Positions 40,310-51,002 of a stretch of DNA of 51,002 nucleotides are shown here, one piece after another. Source of the DNA: JBDSLU01 sp039916225 (GTDB taxonomy: Bacteria; Acidobacteriota; Vicinamibacteria; Vicinamibacterales; Vicinamibacteraceae); the NCBI GenBank assembly GCA_039916225.1, contig JBDSLU010000468.1:1-51002 (forward strand), read 5' to 3'. Position numbers and translations under genes: made by a program. Each line of letters opens with the position of its first letter. Position 1 is the stretch's first letter. The notes below the pieces were generated by a model. It did no database searches. It had not been told where the DNA came from and worked only from the letters and a program-made list of their open reading frames with translations.

Positions 40310-40645
40310 ATGAGCCGACCACCCGACCTCGTCCAAGGCACCCTGGATCTGCTGCTTCTCAAGATCCTGGCTCTCGAGCCCCTGAACGGCCACGCCATCG
40401 GCCAGCGCCTGCAGCAGGTGTCCGGCGAGGTCCTCAGGGTGAGCGACGGCTCGCTCTATCCGGCCCTCCACAAGCTCGAACAGGAAGGCTGGCTCGTGGC
40501 GACGTGGAAGGTGACGGAGAAGAACCGGCGCGCCAAGTACTACGCCCTGAGCCGCGCCGGCAGGACCCGCCTGGTGAAGGAAACCGAGAGCTGGACCCGG
40601 CTGTCGGCGGCGATCACGCAGGTCGTGCAGTTGACGCGGGCCTGA
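40310..40645 (+). CDS. PadR-family transcriptional regulator (second ADOP-linked copy)
   Basis: 111 residues: 'LVQGTLDLLLLKILALEPLNGHAIGQRLQQVSGEVLRVSDGSLYPALHKLEQEGWLVATW', 'AKYYALSRAGRTRL'. Same compact form as the copy at 29078 and closely alike, so the two probably arose by duplication. It is followed 34 bp later by its permease, and has its own palindromic operator. Confidence 0.95.
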   Translation: MSRPPDLVQGTLDLLLLKILALEPLNGHAIGQRLQQVSGEVLRVSDGSLYPALHKLEQEGWLVATWKVTEKNRRAKYYALSRAGRTRLVKETESWTRLSAAITQVVQLTRA

Positions 40646-40679
40646 GCCCGCTCGCCGCGCTCACCCGGGAGGACGTTCC

Positions 40680-43328
40680 ATGTTCGATCGCGCCATCCAC
40701 GTGCTGCGTCTGCGCTGGCGATCCCTGGTTCGACATCGCGAGGTCGAGGGCGAGCTCGCCGACGAGATCGCCTACCACCTCGCCGAAGAGGCCGACCTTC
40801 GCGCCGCCCGCGGCGCCGCCCCTGGCCAGGCGCGGCACGCGGCACTCCGCGCCTTCGGTGGCGTCGACCGCGCCAAGGAGGACTGTCGCGAGGCGCGCGG
40901 CACCATCCTCGTCGAGAGCGTCGCCAAGGATCTCCGCTACGGCGCACGCTCCCTGCTTCGGCAGCCGGCCTACGCGGTGCCGGCCGTGCTCACGCTCGCG
41001 CTCGGCATCGGTGCCACGACGGCGGTCTTCGCGCTCGTCGACGGCATCCTGGTGTCGCGCCTGCCGTATCCGTCGCCGGAGCGCCTGGTCACGGCCAACG
41101 TTGTGTATCCGGGCGGCGGGCTGGACGCGGCCCGGCACGCCCTCTCGACGATGGACGTCGCCGCCTACGCCGACGGCCACGTCTTCACGCTGGCCGGCGA
41201 CGGTCAGGCCGTTCGCGTCAGCGGCGCCAAGGTGTCCGCCGAGCTGTTCGCGGTCCTCGGCGTGGCGCCGGCAATCGGCCGCGCGTTTCACGCCGGAGAG
41301 GATCAGGCCCCGCGCGACGGCGTCGTGCTGCTGAGCGACGCGCTGTGGCGCTCGCGCTACGGCGGCGACCGTGACGTCATCGGCCGGTCGATCGTCGTGG
41401 ACGGCCGATCCCGCGAGGTCGTCGGCGTGCTGCCGGCGAGCGTCGACCTGCCGTCGCGACGGACGCAGCTGTGGGTGCCGCTCTCGCTCGATCCGGCCGC
41501 GACCGTGCCCTACTGGGCCGGCGACTTCATGCCGATCGTCGCGCGCCTGCGGCCCGGAGTCACCGCGGCCCGCGCGCAGGCCGAGCTGCGACTGTTCCAG
41601 CGCGACGTCCGCCGGCTGTTCCCGTGGACGATGCCCGACGAGTGGAACCGCGATCCCGTGGTGGTGCCGCTGCAGACGGCGCTCGTCGGCGGTGTGGCGA
41701 GCCGGTTGGCGCTTCTCTCGGCGGCGGTGCTGGTGGTGCTGATCATCACCTGCGCCAACGTCGCCAACCTCAGCCTGTCGCGAGCGGCGACGCGGGAGCG
41801 CGAGATCGGGATTCGCACGGCCATCGGCGGGACGCCGCGCCGCGTCGCCCGTCAGCTGCTGACCGAGCACGTCCTGCTGGCAGGCGTCGGCGCCGCCTGC
41901 GGCTTTGCACTGGCGTGGCCGCTCCTTGCCCTCTTGATTCGGACGCTCCCGCCGGAGACGCCGCGCCTCGGCGCAGTCGCGCTCGACTGGCGGGCGCTGG
42001 TCTTCAGCGCCGTCCTCGCCCTGCTCACTGGCGCTGCGTTCGGCCTGGCCCCGGTCGCACACACGCTGCGGCTGCAGCTCCGCGCGGTGCTCGATTCCGG
42101 CGGGCGCTCGGGCTCCGGCGGGGCAACGGGTCGGGTCCGGCGTCTGCTGGCCGTCAGCCAGATCGCTGGTGCGGCGCTGCTGGTCATTTCCGCCGGCCTC
42201 CTGGTCCGCAGCCTGTGGGCGCTGGCCCGCGTCGATCCCGGCTTCCGGACCAGCGGTCTCGTCGCCGCGCGGCTGACTGTCGACGACGTGCATTGCGGCG
42301 AGGCGGCACGCTGCCTGGCCTTCTACCGCACGCTCGAGGATCGGCTGCGCGCGGTGCCCGGTGTCCGCGACGCCGCGCTCGTCAACGTGCTGCCCTTGAC
42401 CGGCGGCCTCACCAAGCGGTCGATCGAGCTGGAAGGCTACGTCGTGCCGGTGGGGAAGTCGGCGCCGCTGGTGCGGCTGACCATCGCCACGCCCGACTAC
42501 GGCCGCGTCGCCGGCCTGCAGGTGCTGGCCGGCCGGGGCTTCGCCGATCGCGATCGCGCCGGCGAGGGCGTCGTGCAGGTGTCGGCGGCGACCGCCCGGC
42601 GCTTCTGGCCGGGCCGACCGGCGGTCGGGCAGCACCTCCGCTTCGTCGGCGAGACACGCTGGCGCCGCGTCATCGGGGTCGTCGGCGACGTCCGCGCTCA
42701 TACGCTGACGCTCGACGAGCCGGACTGGATCGACGGCACCGTCTACATGCCGCACGCGATCGACGCGGTGCTCGAGGACGGCCGCCCGCCGGCGGAGATG
42801 ATCGCGGTCCTGGAGACGACGCAGGCCGCGGCCGCGGTCGACGGCCATCTGCAGCGCCTGGCCCGCGAGAGCAGCGGACTGGTCGTCGACGACGTGCGCG
42901 GCCTGGACAGCGTGCTGGCGGCCGCCACGGCCGCCCCGGCCGCCACGACGTCCGTGCTGGTCGCCACGGCCTTGCTGGCCCTGACGCTCGGCAGCCTCGG
43001 CGTCTACGCCGTGCTGTCGTTCCTCGTCTCGCGGCGGACGCACGAGTTCGGGATCCGGGTCGCGCTCGGGGCGTTGCCGCGCGACGTCCGCTGGCTGGTC
43101 GTCCGTGAAGGCGCCGTGCTGTGCGCGGCCGGTCTCGGCGCCGGCGTCATCGGCGCGCTGGGCCTGACGCGCTGGTTGGCGACCGAGCTGCACGGCGTCA
43201 GCCCGTTCGATCCGCTGACCTATCTCGCCGTCGTGGCGACGATGACGCTGGTCACGCTGCTGGCCTGCCTCGTACCGACCCGGCGGGCCATGCGCATCGA
43301 TCCGCTCATCGTGCTGCGCGACGCCTGA
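40680..43328 (+). CDS. ADOP-family ABC permease (second copy)
   Basis: 882 residues, same plan as the copy at 29416 (head 'VEGELADEIAYHLAEEADLRAARG', 'HAALRAFGGVDRAKEDCREARG'; then two MacB core plus FtsX units). Membrane segments near 95-120, 345-375 ('LALLSAAVLVVLIITCANVANLSLSRAATREREI'), 395-425, 430-450, and three at the end after 770 ('LGSLGVYAVLSFLVSRRTHEFGIRVALGALPRDV'). GGAGG lies just before the ATG. The periplasmic core between 130 and 330 and 490 and 750 is more divergent between the copies than the membrane parts, which suggests different partners or substrates. No ATPase is adjacent. Confidence 0.93.
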   Translation: MFDRAIHVLRLRWRSLVRHREVEGELADEIAYHLAEEADLRAARGAAPGQARHAALRAFGGVDRAKEDCREARGTILVESVAKDLRYGARSLLRQPAYAVPAVLTLALGIGATTAVFALVDGILVSRLPYPSPERLVTANVVYPGGGLDAARHALSTMDVAAYADGHVFTLAGDGQAVRVSGAKVSAELFAVLGVAPAIGRAFHAGEDQAPRDGVVLLSDALWRSRYGGDRDVIGRSIVVDGRSREVVGVLPASVDLPSRRTQLWVPLSLDPAATVPYWAGDFMPIVARLRPGVTAARAQAELRLFQRDVRRLFPWTMPDEWNRDPVVVPLQTALVGGVASRLALLSAAVLVVLIITCANVANLSLSRAATREREIGIRTAIGGTPRRVARQLLTEHVLLAGVGAACGFALAWPLLALLIRTLPPETPRLGAVALDWRALVFSAVLALLTGAAFGLAPVAHTLRLQLRAVLDSGGRSGSGGATGRVRRLLAVSQIAGAALLVISAGLLVRSLWALARVDPGFRTSGLVAARLTVDDVHCGEAARCLAFYRTLEDRLRAVPGVRDAALVNVLPLTGGLTKRSIELEGYVVPVGKSAPLVRLTIATPDYGRVAGLQVLAGRGFADRDRAGEGVVQVSAATARRFWPGRPAVGQHLRFVGETRWRRVIGVVGDVRAHTLTLDEPDWIDGTVYMPHAIDAVLEDGRPPAEMIAVLETTQAAAAVDGHLQRLARESSGLVVDDVRGLDSVLAAATAAPAATTSVLVATALLALTLGSLGVYAVLSFLVSRRTHEFGIRVALGALPRDVRWLVVREGAVLCAAGLGAGVIGALGLTRWLATELHGVSPFDPLTYLAVVATMTLVTLLACLVPTRRAMRIDPLIVLRDA

Positions 43329-43391
43329 CTCGCCTGCGGCGCCGGCCAGTGGTCCAGCGCCTCGCCGCCAGATCCGGTACGATTCGGTCGC

Positions 43392-44193
43392 ATGCAGACC
43401 GGGCTGGCGGGGGACGTGGTCGTGGTGCTGGGCGCGGCCGGCGGGATCGGCGCGGCCATCGCCCGCGCCTTCGCGGCGGAGGGGTGCGCGCTCGCCCTTC
43501 TCGACCGCAGCGAAGGCGTCGTCGCCGGTGCGGACGCCTTGCGCACTGCGCATGGTGTGCGCATCGTCGGCCGCGTCGTCGACGCCGTCGACTATCGAGC
43601 CGTCCAGGACGCTGCCCGTGCCATCGTCGGCGAACTGGGCGCCTGCCACCACGTCGTCGTGTCGATTGGCGTCGGCTCCGGCAAGATGGGCATGCCCTTC
43701 TGGTCCATCGATCCGGCCGACTGGGACGCGGTCGTGCGCGTCAACCTGATGTCGTGCGTCCATGCGGCGCACGCCTTCGTGCCCCACCTGCTCGACCAGC
43801 GGCGGGGATCCTTCTGCTTTCTGTCGTCCGTCGCCGGCCAGATCGGCTCGCCGACCGATCCGCCGTACAGCGCCGCCAAGGCCGCCGCGATCAACTTCAT
43901 GCAGTGCGCCGCGCGTGACCTGGCGGCCCACGGCATCCGCGCCAATGCTTTGTGCCCGGGCATGGTGGCGACCGAGTTGAACCGGAGCGTCTGGCAGGCC
44001 TGGCGCGCTCGCACGCCGGAGTCCGCTCACGTCGACCACGAAACCTGGGCCGCCGAGAAGATGCGCCGCGTCACGCCCCTGGGCCGGTGGCAGACGCCCG
44101 AGGACGTCGCCGCCGCGGCCGTCTTCCTGGCCTCGCGGCTGGCGGAGAACATGACCGGGCAGACGATCAACGTCGATGGCGGCCAGGTGATGC

Positions 44194-44201
<8 letters not shown>
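43392..44201 (+). CDS. Short-chain dehydrogenase/reductase, first gene of the hydantoinase operon
   Basis: 269 residues. NAD(P) motif 'GAAGGIG' (14-20), catalytic Ser145/146, Tyr159 and Lys163 in 'SSVAGQIGSPTDPPYSAAKAA', and C-terminal 'MTGQTINVDGG'. The usual 'NAG' is replaced by 'IGVGSG'. It overlaps the hydantoinase A gene by eight bases, so it is part of that pathway; it probably oxidises or reduces a product or substrate of the hydantoinase reaction. Confidence 0.93.
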
Positions 44202-46170
<1,969 letters not shown>

Positions 46171-46176
46171 CGAGCC

Positions 46177-47745
46177 ATGCGCATCGATCCCATCGCCTTC
46201 GAGGTCTTCTCGAACCTCTTCGTCTCGGTGGCCGAGGAGATGGGCGTGACGCTGTGCCGCACCAGCTTCTCGCCCAACATCAAGGAACGCCTCGATTACT
46301 CCTGCGCCATCTACGACGCGGCCGGCGAGACGATCGCCCAGGGCGATCACATGCCGGTCCACCTCGGCGCGATGCCGCTGTCGGTGCGGGCGGCGATCGA
46401 TCGCGGGCCGATGGCGCCGGGTGACGTCGTCGTGCTGAACGATCCGTTCCGCGGCGGCACGCACCTGCCGGACATCACCATGGTGTCGCCGGTCTTCCTC
46501 GGCAGCGCCCGGCGCCCGGCGTTCTACGTCGCCAATCGCGCCCACCACTCGGATGTCGGCGGCATGTCGCCCGGTTCGATGCCGCTGGCGCGGGAGATCT
46601 TCCAGGAGGGCCTGATCATTCCGCCGGTGACGCTGGTGCGTCGCGGCGCGATGGTCGAGGACGTGCTGGCGATGATCCTGACCAACGTGCGGACGCCGGA
46701 CGAGCGCGAGGGCGATCTCACCGCGCAGATCGCGGCCAACCGCGTCGCGGAGCGTCGCCTCCGCGAGATCGTCGCCAAGTACGGCGCGCGCACCGTGGCC
46801 GCCTACGCCGCGGCGGCGCAGGATCACACCGAACGCGTGCTGCGGGCCACCGTCGCCGCGATCCCCGACGGCGCCTACGCCTTCGAGGATCGGCTCGACG
46901 ACGATGGCTTCAGCCCGGATCCGATCACGATTCGCGTCCGCATCACGATCGCCGGCGACGGCGCCGTGGTCGACTTCACAGGCTCCGATCCGCAGACGAC
47001 AGGCGGCGTCAACGCCAACTTCGCGATCACGCTGTCGGCCACGCTCTACGCGTTCCGCTGTCTGGTCCGCGAGGACGTGCTCTACAACGCCGGCATTGCC
47101 CGCGTGGTGCAGGTCGTGGCGCCGGCCGGTACGATCGTCAACGCCGTCCGGCCATCGGCCGTCGCAGGCGGCAACGTCGAGGCGTCGCAGCGGATCACCG
47201 ACGTCGTGCTCGGCGCGCTGGCCCGGGCGCTGCCGGATCGTCTGCCGGCCGCCAGCCAGGGCACGATGAACAATGTCACGCTCGGCGGGCGCCATCCCGG
47301 CACGGGTCGCCCGTTCGCCTACTACGAGACCATCGGCGGCGGGATGGGCGCGCGTCCTGGACGCGACGGCATCAGCGGCGTGCACACGCACATGAGCAAC
47401 ACCCGGAACACGCCGATCGAGGCCATCGAGCACTACCTGCCGGTGCGGGTCCTCCGCTACGCGATCCGCGAGGGCAGCGGCGGCGCCGGACGCTGGCGCG
47501 GCGGTGACGGGATCGTGCGCGAGTACGAGGCGCTGACCGAGACCGACGTCACCGTCCTGTCGGATCGGCGCGTCGGCGCGCCGTACGGCGCCCAGGGCGG
47601 GGCACCCGGGCAGTGCGGGCGCAACACCCTCATCCGCGATGGCGTCGAGACACCGCTGCCCGGCAAGGTGCGGCTGACGCTCGGGCCCGGCGATCGCCTG
47701 CGCATCGAGTCGCCTGGCGGCGGTGGCTACGGACGTGCCGAGTGA
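46177..47745 (+). CDS. Hydantoinase B / N-methylhydantoinase subunit (HyuB)
   Basis: 522 residues. Partner of HyuA. 'LCRTSFSPNIKERLDYSCAIYDAAGETIAQGDHMPVHLGAMP', 'DVVVLNDPFRGGTHLPDITMVSPVF', 'RAHHSDVGGMSPGSMP', and 'YETIGGGMGARPGRDGISGVHTHMSNTRNTPIE' are the family's metal and substrate-site stretches. It ends with 'IESPGGGGYGRA'. The stop overlaps the GTG of the transporter (GTGA). Confidence 0.93.
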   Translation: MRIDPIAFEVFSNLFVSVAEEMGVTLCRTSFSPNIKERLDYSCAIYDAAGETIAQGDHMPVHLGAMPLSVRAAIDRGPMAPGDVVVLNDPFRGGTHLPDITMVSPVFLGSARRPAFYVANRAHHSDVGGMSPGSMPLAREIFQEGLIIPPVTLVRRGAMVEDVLAMILTNVRTPDEREGDLTAQIAANRVAERRLREIVAKYGARTVAAYAAAAQDHTERVLRATVAAIPDGAYAFEDRLDDDGFSPDPITIRVRITIAGDGAVVDFTGSDPQTTGGVNANFAITLSATLYAFRCLVREDVLYNAGIARVVQVVAPAGTIVNAVRPSAVAGGNVEASQRITDVVLGALARALPDRLPAASQGTMNNVTLGGRHPGTGRPFAYYETIGGGMGARPGRDGISGVHTHMSNTRNTPIEAIEHYLPVRVLRYAIREGSGGAGRWRGGDGIVREYEALTETDVTVLSDRRVGAPYGAQGGAPGQCGRNTLIRDGVETPLPGKVRLTLGPGDRLRIESPGGGGYGRAE

Positions 47746-49055
47746 ACGCTGACGCCGGCGCGCCATCGCCCGGGCTGCTCGGCTGGTGGCGTGACGGGAC
47801 GCCCGAGGGACGGCGGGCGCTCATCGCCGCCGGGCTCGGCTGGATGCTCGACGCCTTCGACGTGATGCTGTGGGCCCTGGTGCTGACCGACCTGATGGCC
47901 TACTTCCGGCTGTCGCCGCCGGCCGCGGGGCTGCTCGGATCGATCGCCCTGCTCGCCTCGGCCGTCGGCGGCATCGCGTTCGGGATCATCGCCGATCGAT
48001 TCGGCCGGACGCGGGCGCTGATGGGCAGCATCCTCGTCTATTCCGTCTTCACGTTTCTCTGCGGCCTGACCGAGACCGTGTGGCAGCTCGCGCTGTGTCG
48101 TATCGGCCTCGGCCTGGGCATGGGCGGGGAGTGGGCGAGCGGGGCGGCGCTGGTCGCCGAGACATGGAGCGATCGCGACCGTGGCAAGGCGCTCGGCCTC
48201 ATGCAGAGCGCCTGGGCCATCGGCTACGGCGCGGCCGCCGCGGTCACCAGCGTGGTGCTGCCGCGCTGGGGCTGGCGCGCTGTGTTCTTCGTCGGCGTGC
48301 TCCCGGCCCTGCTGACCCTCTGGATCCGCCGCGGCGTGCCAGAGCCTGCGCTGTGGCGTGAGCTCAACCCCGGGACGGGTCCCAGCCTGAGCCCGGGAGT
48401 CGGACCGGAGCCCACGCCTGGACCGAGTCGCGGGCTGGGCCGCTGGCTGGGCTTGGGCAGCGTCTTCGAGGAGGGTCGGCTGCGGCTCACCGTCATCGTC
48501 ACGCTGATGAACGCCTGCACGCTGTTCGCGTGGTGGGGCTTCAACCTGTGGCTGCCGGGTTATCTGTCGCTGCCGCCGACCAAGGGTGGGCTCGGGCTCA
48601 GCCCGGCGACGATGTCGGGGTTTGTCGTGGCGATGCAGGTCGGGATGTGGCTCGGCTACGTCACATTTGGCTACGCCAGCGATCGGTTCGGCCGGCGACG
48701 GGCCTACGTGACCTATCTCCTCGCCGCCGCCGTCCTGATCCTCGTCTATGTGCAGGTCCGGTCGCCGCTCGTGCTGCTCCTGCTCGGCCCCTTCGTCGCC
48801 TTCTTCGCCACCGGCTACTTCTCGGGCTTCGGGGCGGTGACCGCCGAGATCTATCCGACGCCGATTCGCGCCACCGCGCAGGGCCTCACCTACAATACCG
48901 GCCGCATCGCCAGCGCCGCCGCGCCGTTCGCGGTCGGGACGCTGGCGCAGAGCCACGGCTTCGGCGCCGCCCTGTCGATCTGCTCGGCCGCGTTCGTGGT
49001 CGCCGCCCTGTTCTGGCTGTGGATTCCTGAGACGCGGGGCCGGGCGCTGGCCTGA
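47742..49055 (+). CDS. Major-facilitator transporter (AAHS/MhpT-like) with a Pro/Gly-rich insertion
   Basis: 437 residues from a GTG at 47742 that overlaps the hyuB stop, so it is coupled to the operon and likely imports its substrate. Twelve membrane segments. MFS signatures: 'IIADRFGRTRALMGSI' and 'GYASDRFGRRRAYV' (motif A in both halves). 'LGMGGEWASGAALVAETW' is typical of the metabolite:H+ symporter/aromatic-acid branch. The cytosolic loop between helices 6 and 7 (about residues 207-240) holds a low-complexity repeat of Pro/Gly ('NPGTGPSLSPGVGPEPTPG'), not expected for the family. Confidence 0.92.
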   Translation: MNADAGAPSPGLLGWWRDGTPEGRRALIAAGLGWMLDAFDVMLWALVLTDLMAYFRLSPPAAGLLGSIALLASAVGGIAFGIIADRFGRTRALMGSILVYSVFTFLCGLTETVWQLALCRIGLGLGMGGEWASGAALVAETWSDRDRGKALGLMQSAWAIGYGAAAAVTSVVLPRWGWRAVFFVGVLPALLTLWIRRGVPEPALWRELNPGTGPSLSPGVGPEPTPGPSRGLGRWLGLGSVFEEGRLRLTVIVTLMNACTLFAWWGFNLWLPGYLSLPPTKGGLGLSPATMSGFVVAMQVGMWLGYVTFGYASDRFGRRRAYVTYLLAAAVLILVYVQVRSPLVLLLLGPFVAFFATGYFSGFGAVTAEIYPTPIRATAQGLTYNTGRIASAAAPFAVGTLAQSHGFGAALSICSAAFVVAALFWLWIPETRGRALA

Positions 49056-49169
49056 AGGGGCGCCGGTCGCGGGCCAGAGGGTCGCCGGCGTAGTTCGTCA
49101 AGGACCCGGGTCGGACCTCGGCCGTGCGACGCCGGGCCCAGGTCGCCATCGGTCCGGAAGGAGCTGCTC

Positions 49170-49964
49170 ATGAGTGTGGGGAAGCACGTCGTCCGTGGAG
49201 TCGTCATCGCGGCGTTCGCGCTGGCCAGCGCGGCGGCGTCCGCGCAGCCCGTCGCGGAGCAGAAAAGTTTCGAGCCCGTCACCGGGCAGGCGGGCAAGGA
49301 CGTCATCTGGGTGCCGACGCCCCAGGTGACCGTCGACACCATGCTTGGCCTCGCCAAGCTGACGGCCACGGACCATCTCGTCGACCTCGGGTCCGGCAAC
49401 GGCATCACGGTCATCACCGCAGCGAAGAGGGGAGCCACGGCGCACGGCGTCGAGTTCAATCCCGACATGGTGGCGCTGTCGCGGCGGCTGGCGACAGAGG
49501 CCGGCGTGGCGGCCAAGGCGACCTTCTCGCAGGGCGATCTCTTCGAGGCCGACCTGTCGAAGGCCACCGTGATCACGTTGTTCCTGCTGCCGGACATCAA
49601 CCGCCGGCTCCGTCCCTCACTGCTCGAGTTGACCCCGGGTACGCGCGTCGTGTCGAACACCTTCGACATGGGCGACTGGGAGCCCGACGAGAAGCAGACG
49701 GCCCAGTGCACGACCTCGTGGTGCAAGGCGTTGCTCTGGGTGGTGCCCGCCAAGGTCGCTGGCACGTGGCGCCTCGGCCCGGAGACGCTGCTGCTGACGC
49801 AGAAATATCAGGTGGTCGAGGGGACGCTCGGCCCGGCGCCGATTTCGGCGGGCCGCCTGAGCGGCGCCGACCTCACCTTCACGGCCGGTGGCCGCGTTTA
49901 CACCGGCCGGGTGACGGCCGACGCGATTCGTGGGGAGGGGTGGTCGGCGACCCGCGGCCTGTAG
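49170..49964 (+). CDS. Exported class I SAM-methyltransferase-like protein
   Basis: 264 residues. The SAM motif I 'LVDLGSGNG' (70-78) and acidic Glu95 in 'AHGVEFNPDMV', with 'ATFSQGDLFEADLSKATVITLFLL' as motif II/III, make a Rossmann methyltransferase core. Yet it has a clear signal peptide ('HVVRGVVIAAFALASAAASAQP', cleavage near 27), so it should act in the periplasm, where SAM is not known to be present. The C-terminal part (about 190-264, 'LGPAPISAGRLSGADLTFTAGGRVYTGRVT') is a beta-type extension, similar to domains in lipid-processing or secreted homologues. The AAGGAG-like 'GGAAGGAG' precedes the ATG. Substrate unknown. Confidence 0.87.
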   Translation: MSVGKHVVRGVVIAAFALASAAASAQPVAEQKSFEPVTGQAGKDVIWVPTPQVTVDTMLGLAKLTATDHLVDLGSGNGITVITAAKRGATAHGVEFNPDMVALSRRLATEAGVAAKATFSQGDLFEADLSKATVITLFLLPDINRRLRPSLLELTPGTRVVSNTFDMGDWEPDEKQTAQCTTSWCKALLWVVPAKVAGTWRLGPETLLLTQKYQVVEGTLGPAPISAGRLSGADLTFTAGGRVYTGRVTADAIRGEGWSATRGL

Positions 49965-49978
49965 CCGCGGGCCGGTCG

Positions 49979-50007
49979 ACACGAGGCGCCCGGGCGGCGC
50001 CTCGTGT
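49979..50007. terminator. Two-way terminator between convergent genes
   Basis: Perfect 12-bp arms ACACGAGGCGCC and GGCGCCTCGTGT around CGGGC. It fills the space between the methyltransferase stop and the receptor stop at 50008. Confidence 0.8.
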
Positions 50008-51002
50008 TCAGAAGGACCCGTAGGTCCCGGTGCGATTCGATTCGTCGGTGTCGTCGTCGATCTCGACTGAGGGTGCGGCGACGAACGCCGGCCGCTCGAC
50101 CGGCTTCGACAGCGCCACGGTGCCCTTCGACGAGCGCTTGGCGCCGGTCCGCGACGCGACGACGCCGCCGTCGACGAGTCCGGCGAGACGCGCGACCAGC
50201 GTCTTGGACGCGGCCGCCTGGTCCTTCAGTTCGTCGCTCGCCGACGCGCTCTCTTCCGCGGTCGCCGCGGTCGACTGCGTGACGCGCTCCATCTGCGCGA
50301 TGGCCCGCGAGACCTGGTCGATGCCCTGCGACTGCTGACGGCTGGCGTTGCTCACCTGGTCGATCAGCGTCTTGACCTCGACCGTGCTCGCCGTGATGGC
50401 CTGCATCGACGCGGTGACCTGCGTCATGCGAGCCTGACCTTCGTTCGAGCGCTGCATCGACGTTTCGATGAGCTCGGCGGTGTCGCCGGCTGCCCGGGCC
50501 GAGCGCTGCGCCAGTGCCCGCACTTCGTCGGCGACCACCGCGAACCCCATCCCCGCCTCGCCGGCGCGCGCCGCTTCGACGGCGGCGTTGAGGGCCAGGA
50601 TGTTCGTCTGGAAGGCGATCTCGTCGATCGTCTTGATGATCCGCGCCACCTTGTCGCTCGACTGCTTGATGGCGGTCATCGAGACGACCATCTCGCCGAG
50701 GGCGCCGTTGGCTTCGTTCACCGAACGCTCCGCTTCGGCCATCCGGACCGCGGCGCGCTCCGTGTTCTCGGCGTTCTGGCGCGTCATCGACGCCATCTCT
50801 TCCATCGAGGCCGACGTCTCCTCGAGCGACGCGGCCTGCTCGCTGGCGCCACGCGACAGCGACTGGGCCGAGTCCGCCACCGACGAGGCCGCCGCGGTCA
50901 CTTCCGACGCCGACCGTTCGAGCTGCTCGGCGACGCTGCGGATGGGCCGGACGACGGCGCCGCGGATGGTCCGCGACACGACGACACCGGACACCAGCAG
51001 GG
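50008..51002 (-). CDS. Methyl-accepting chemotaxis protein, C-terminal part (runs off the right edge)
   Basis: About 331 residues visible; the frame continues past the window, where the sensor region should lie. The first residues 'LLVSGVVVSRTI' look like the end of a membrane helix. A short HAMP-like segment ('VVRPIRSVAEQLERSASEV') leads into a long coiled-coil signalling domain with the conserved tip 'EIAFQTNILALNAAVEAARAGEAGMGFAVVADEVRALAQRS', which contacts CheA and CheW. The C-terminal tail ('DDDTDESNRTGTYGSF') is acidic and lacks an NWETF-type pentapeptide. It shows the organism has chemosensory signalling, although no other che gene is here. Confidence 0.95.
   Translation of the reverse strand, partial: LLVSGVVVSRTIRGAVVRPIRSVAEQLERSASEVTAAASSVADSAQSLSRGASEQAASLEETSASMEEMASMTRQNAENTERAAVRMAEAERSVNEANGALGEMVVSMTAIKQSSDKVARIIKTIDEIAFQTNILALNAAVEAARAGEAGMGFAVVADEVRALAQRSARAAGDTAELIETSMQRSNEGQARMTQVTASMQAITASTVEVKTLIDQVSNASRQQSQGIDQVSRAIAQMERVTQSTAATAEESASASDELKDQAAASKTLVARLAGLVDGGVVASRTGAKRSSKGTVALSKPVERPAFVAAPSVEIDDDTDESNRTGTYGSF

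Overview
The window is GC-rich bacterial chromosome, most likely from an uncultured Acidobacteriota of the Vicinamibacteria type. The main reasons are two PadR-regulator plus roughly 870-residue 'ADOP' permease pairs (29078-32025 and 40310-43328), a BlaI/M56-peptidase pair whose peptidase carries carboxypeptidase-regulatory and TonB-like domains, a TPR/DUF2914 protein, and many secreted proteins. No rRNA, tRNA, CRISPR array, intact insertion sequence or prophage was seen. The assignment is inference from gene content.

Left end (1-5.7 kb): this is the least conventional part. A reverse-strand gene running off the edge faces a predicted cytosolic fusion of a V8/trypsin-like protease with an endonuclease I (NucM/EndA) domain. 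Next come a membrane-anchored TIR protein, an overlapping small secreted protein, and a convergent helix-rich protein of unknown function. TIR, protease and nuclease modules side by side resemble the effectors of bacterial conflict systems, but no such function is shown here.

5.8-12.2 kb: a reverse-strand cell-envelope/RNA group (amidase, GerMN lipoprotein-like protein, RNase PH), a two-component system, and a fatty-acid desaturase read divergently from it. Two repeat patches lie here (5820-5904 and 8974-9135), and a remnant of a TonB-dependent receptor tail is at 12044-12193.

12.2-22.9 kb: phosphate acquisition. An alkaline phosphatase is on the minus strand. On the plus strand are an outer-membrane porin, pstS, pstC, pstA, pstB and phoU. 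Between them lie two decayed genes: a frameshifted receiver-like gene and a 5'-truncated, twice-frameshifted arsenate reductase. Two further secreted proteins follow, ending at a two-way terminator.

22.9-28.3 kb: a 1152-residue LplT-PlsC-AMP-ligase fusion for phospholipid remodelling lies behind its TetR regulator, which has a clear operator-like palindrome. A Tat-signal mannonate dehydratase-like protein is divergent.

28.4-43.3 kb: a secreted LamG-like protein followed by PadR/ADOP; DUF2914 and small basic proteins; a GH16 glucanase divergent from an AlkD-like DNA-alkylation repair protein; an SDR; the M56/BlaI pair; a hybrid histidine kinase; and a second PadR/ADOP pair with a perfect palindrome upstream.

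43.4-51.0 kb: a tightly coupled catabolic operon (SDR, hydantoinase A, hydantoinase B, MFS transporter), an exported SAM-methyltransferase-like protein, a 12-bp-stem two-way terminator, and the C-terminal part of a chemotaxis receptor that runs off the right edge.
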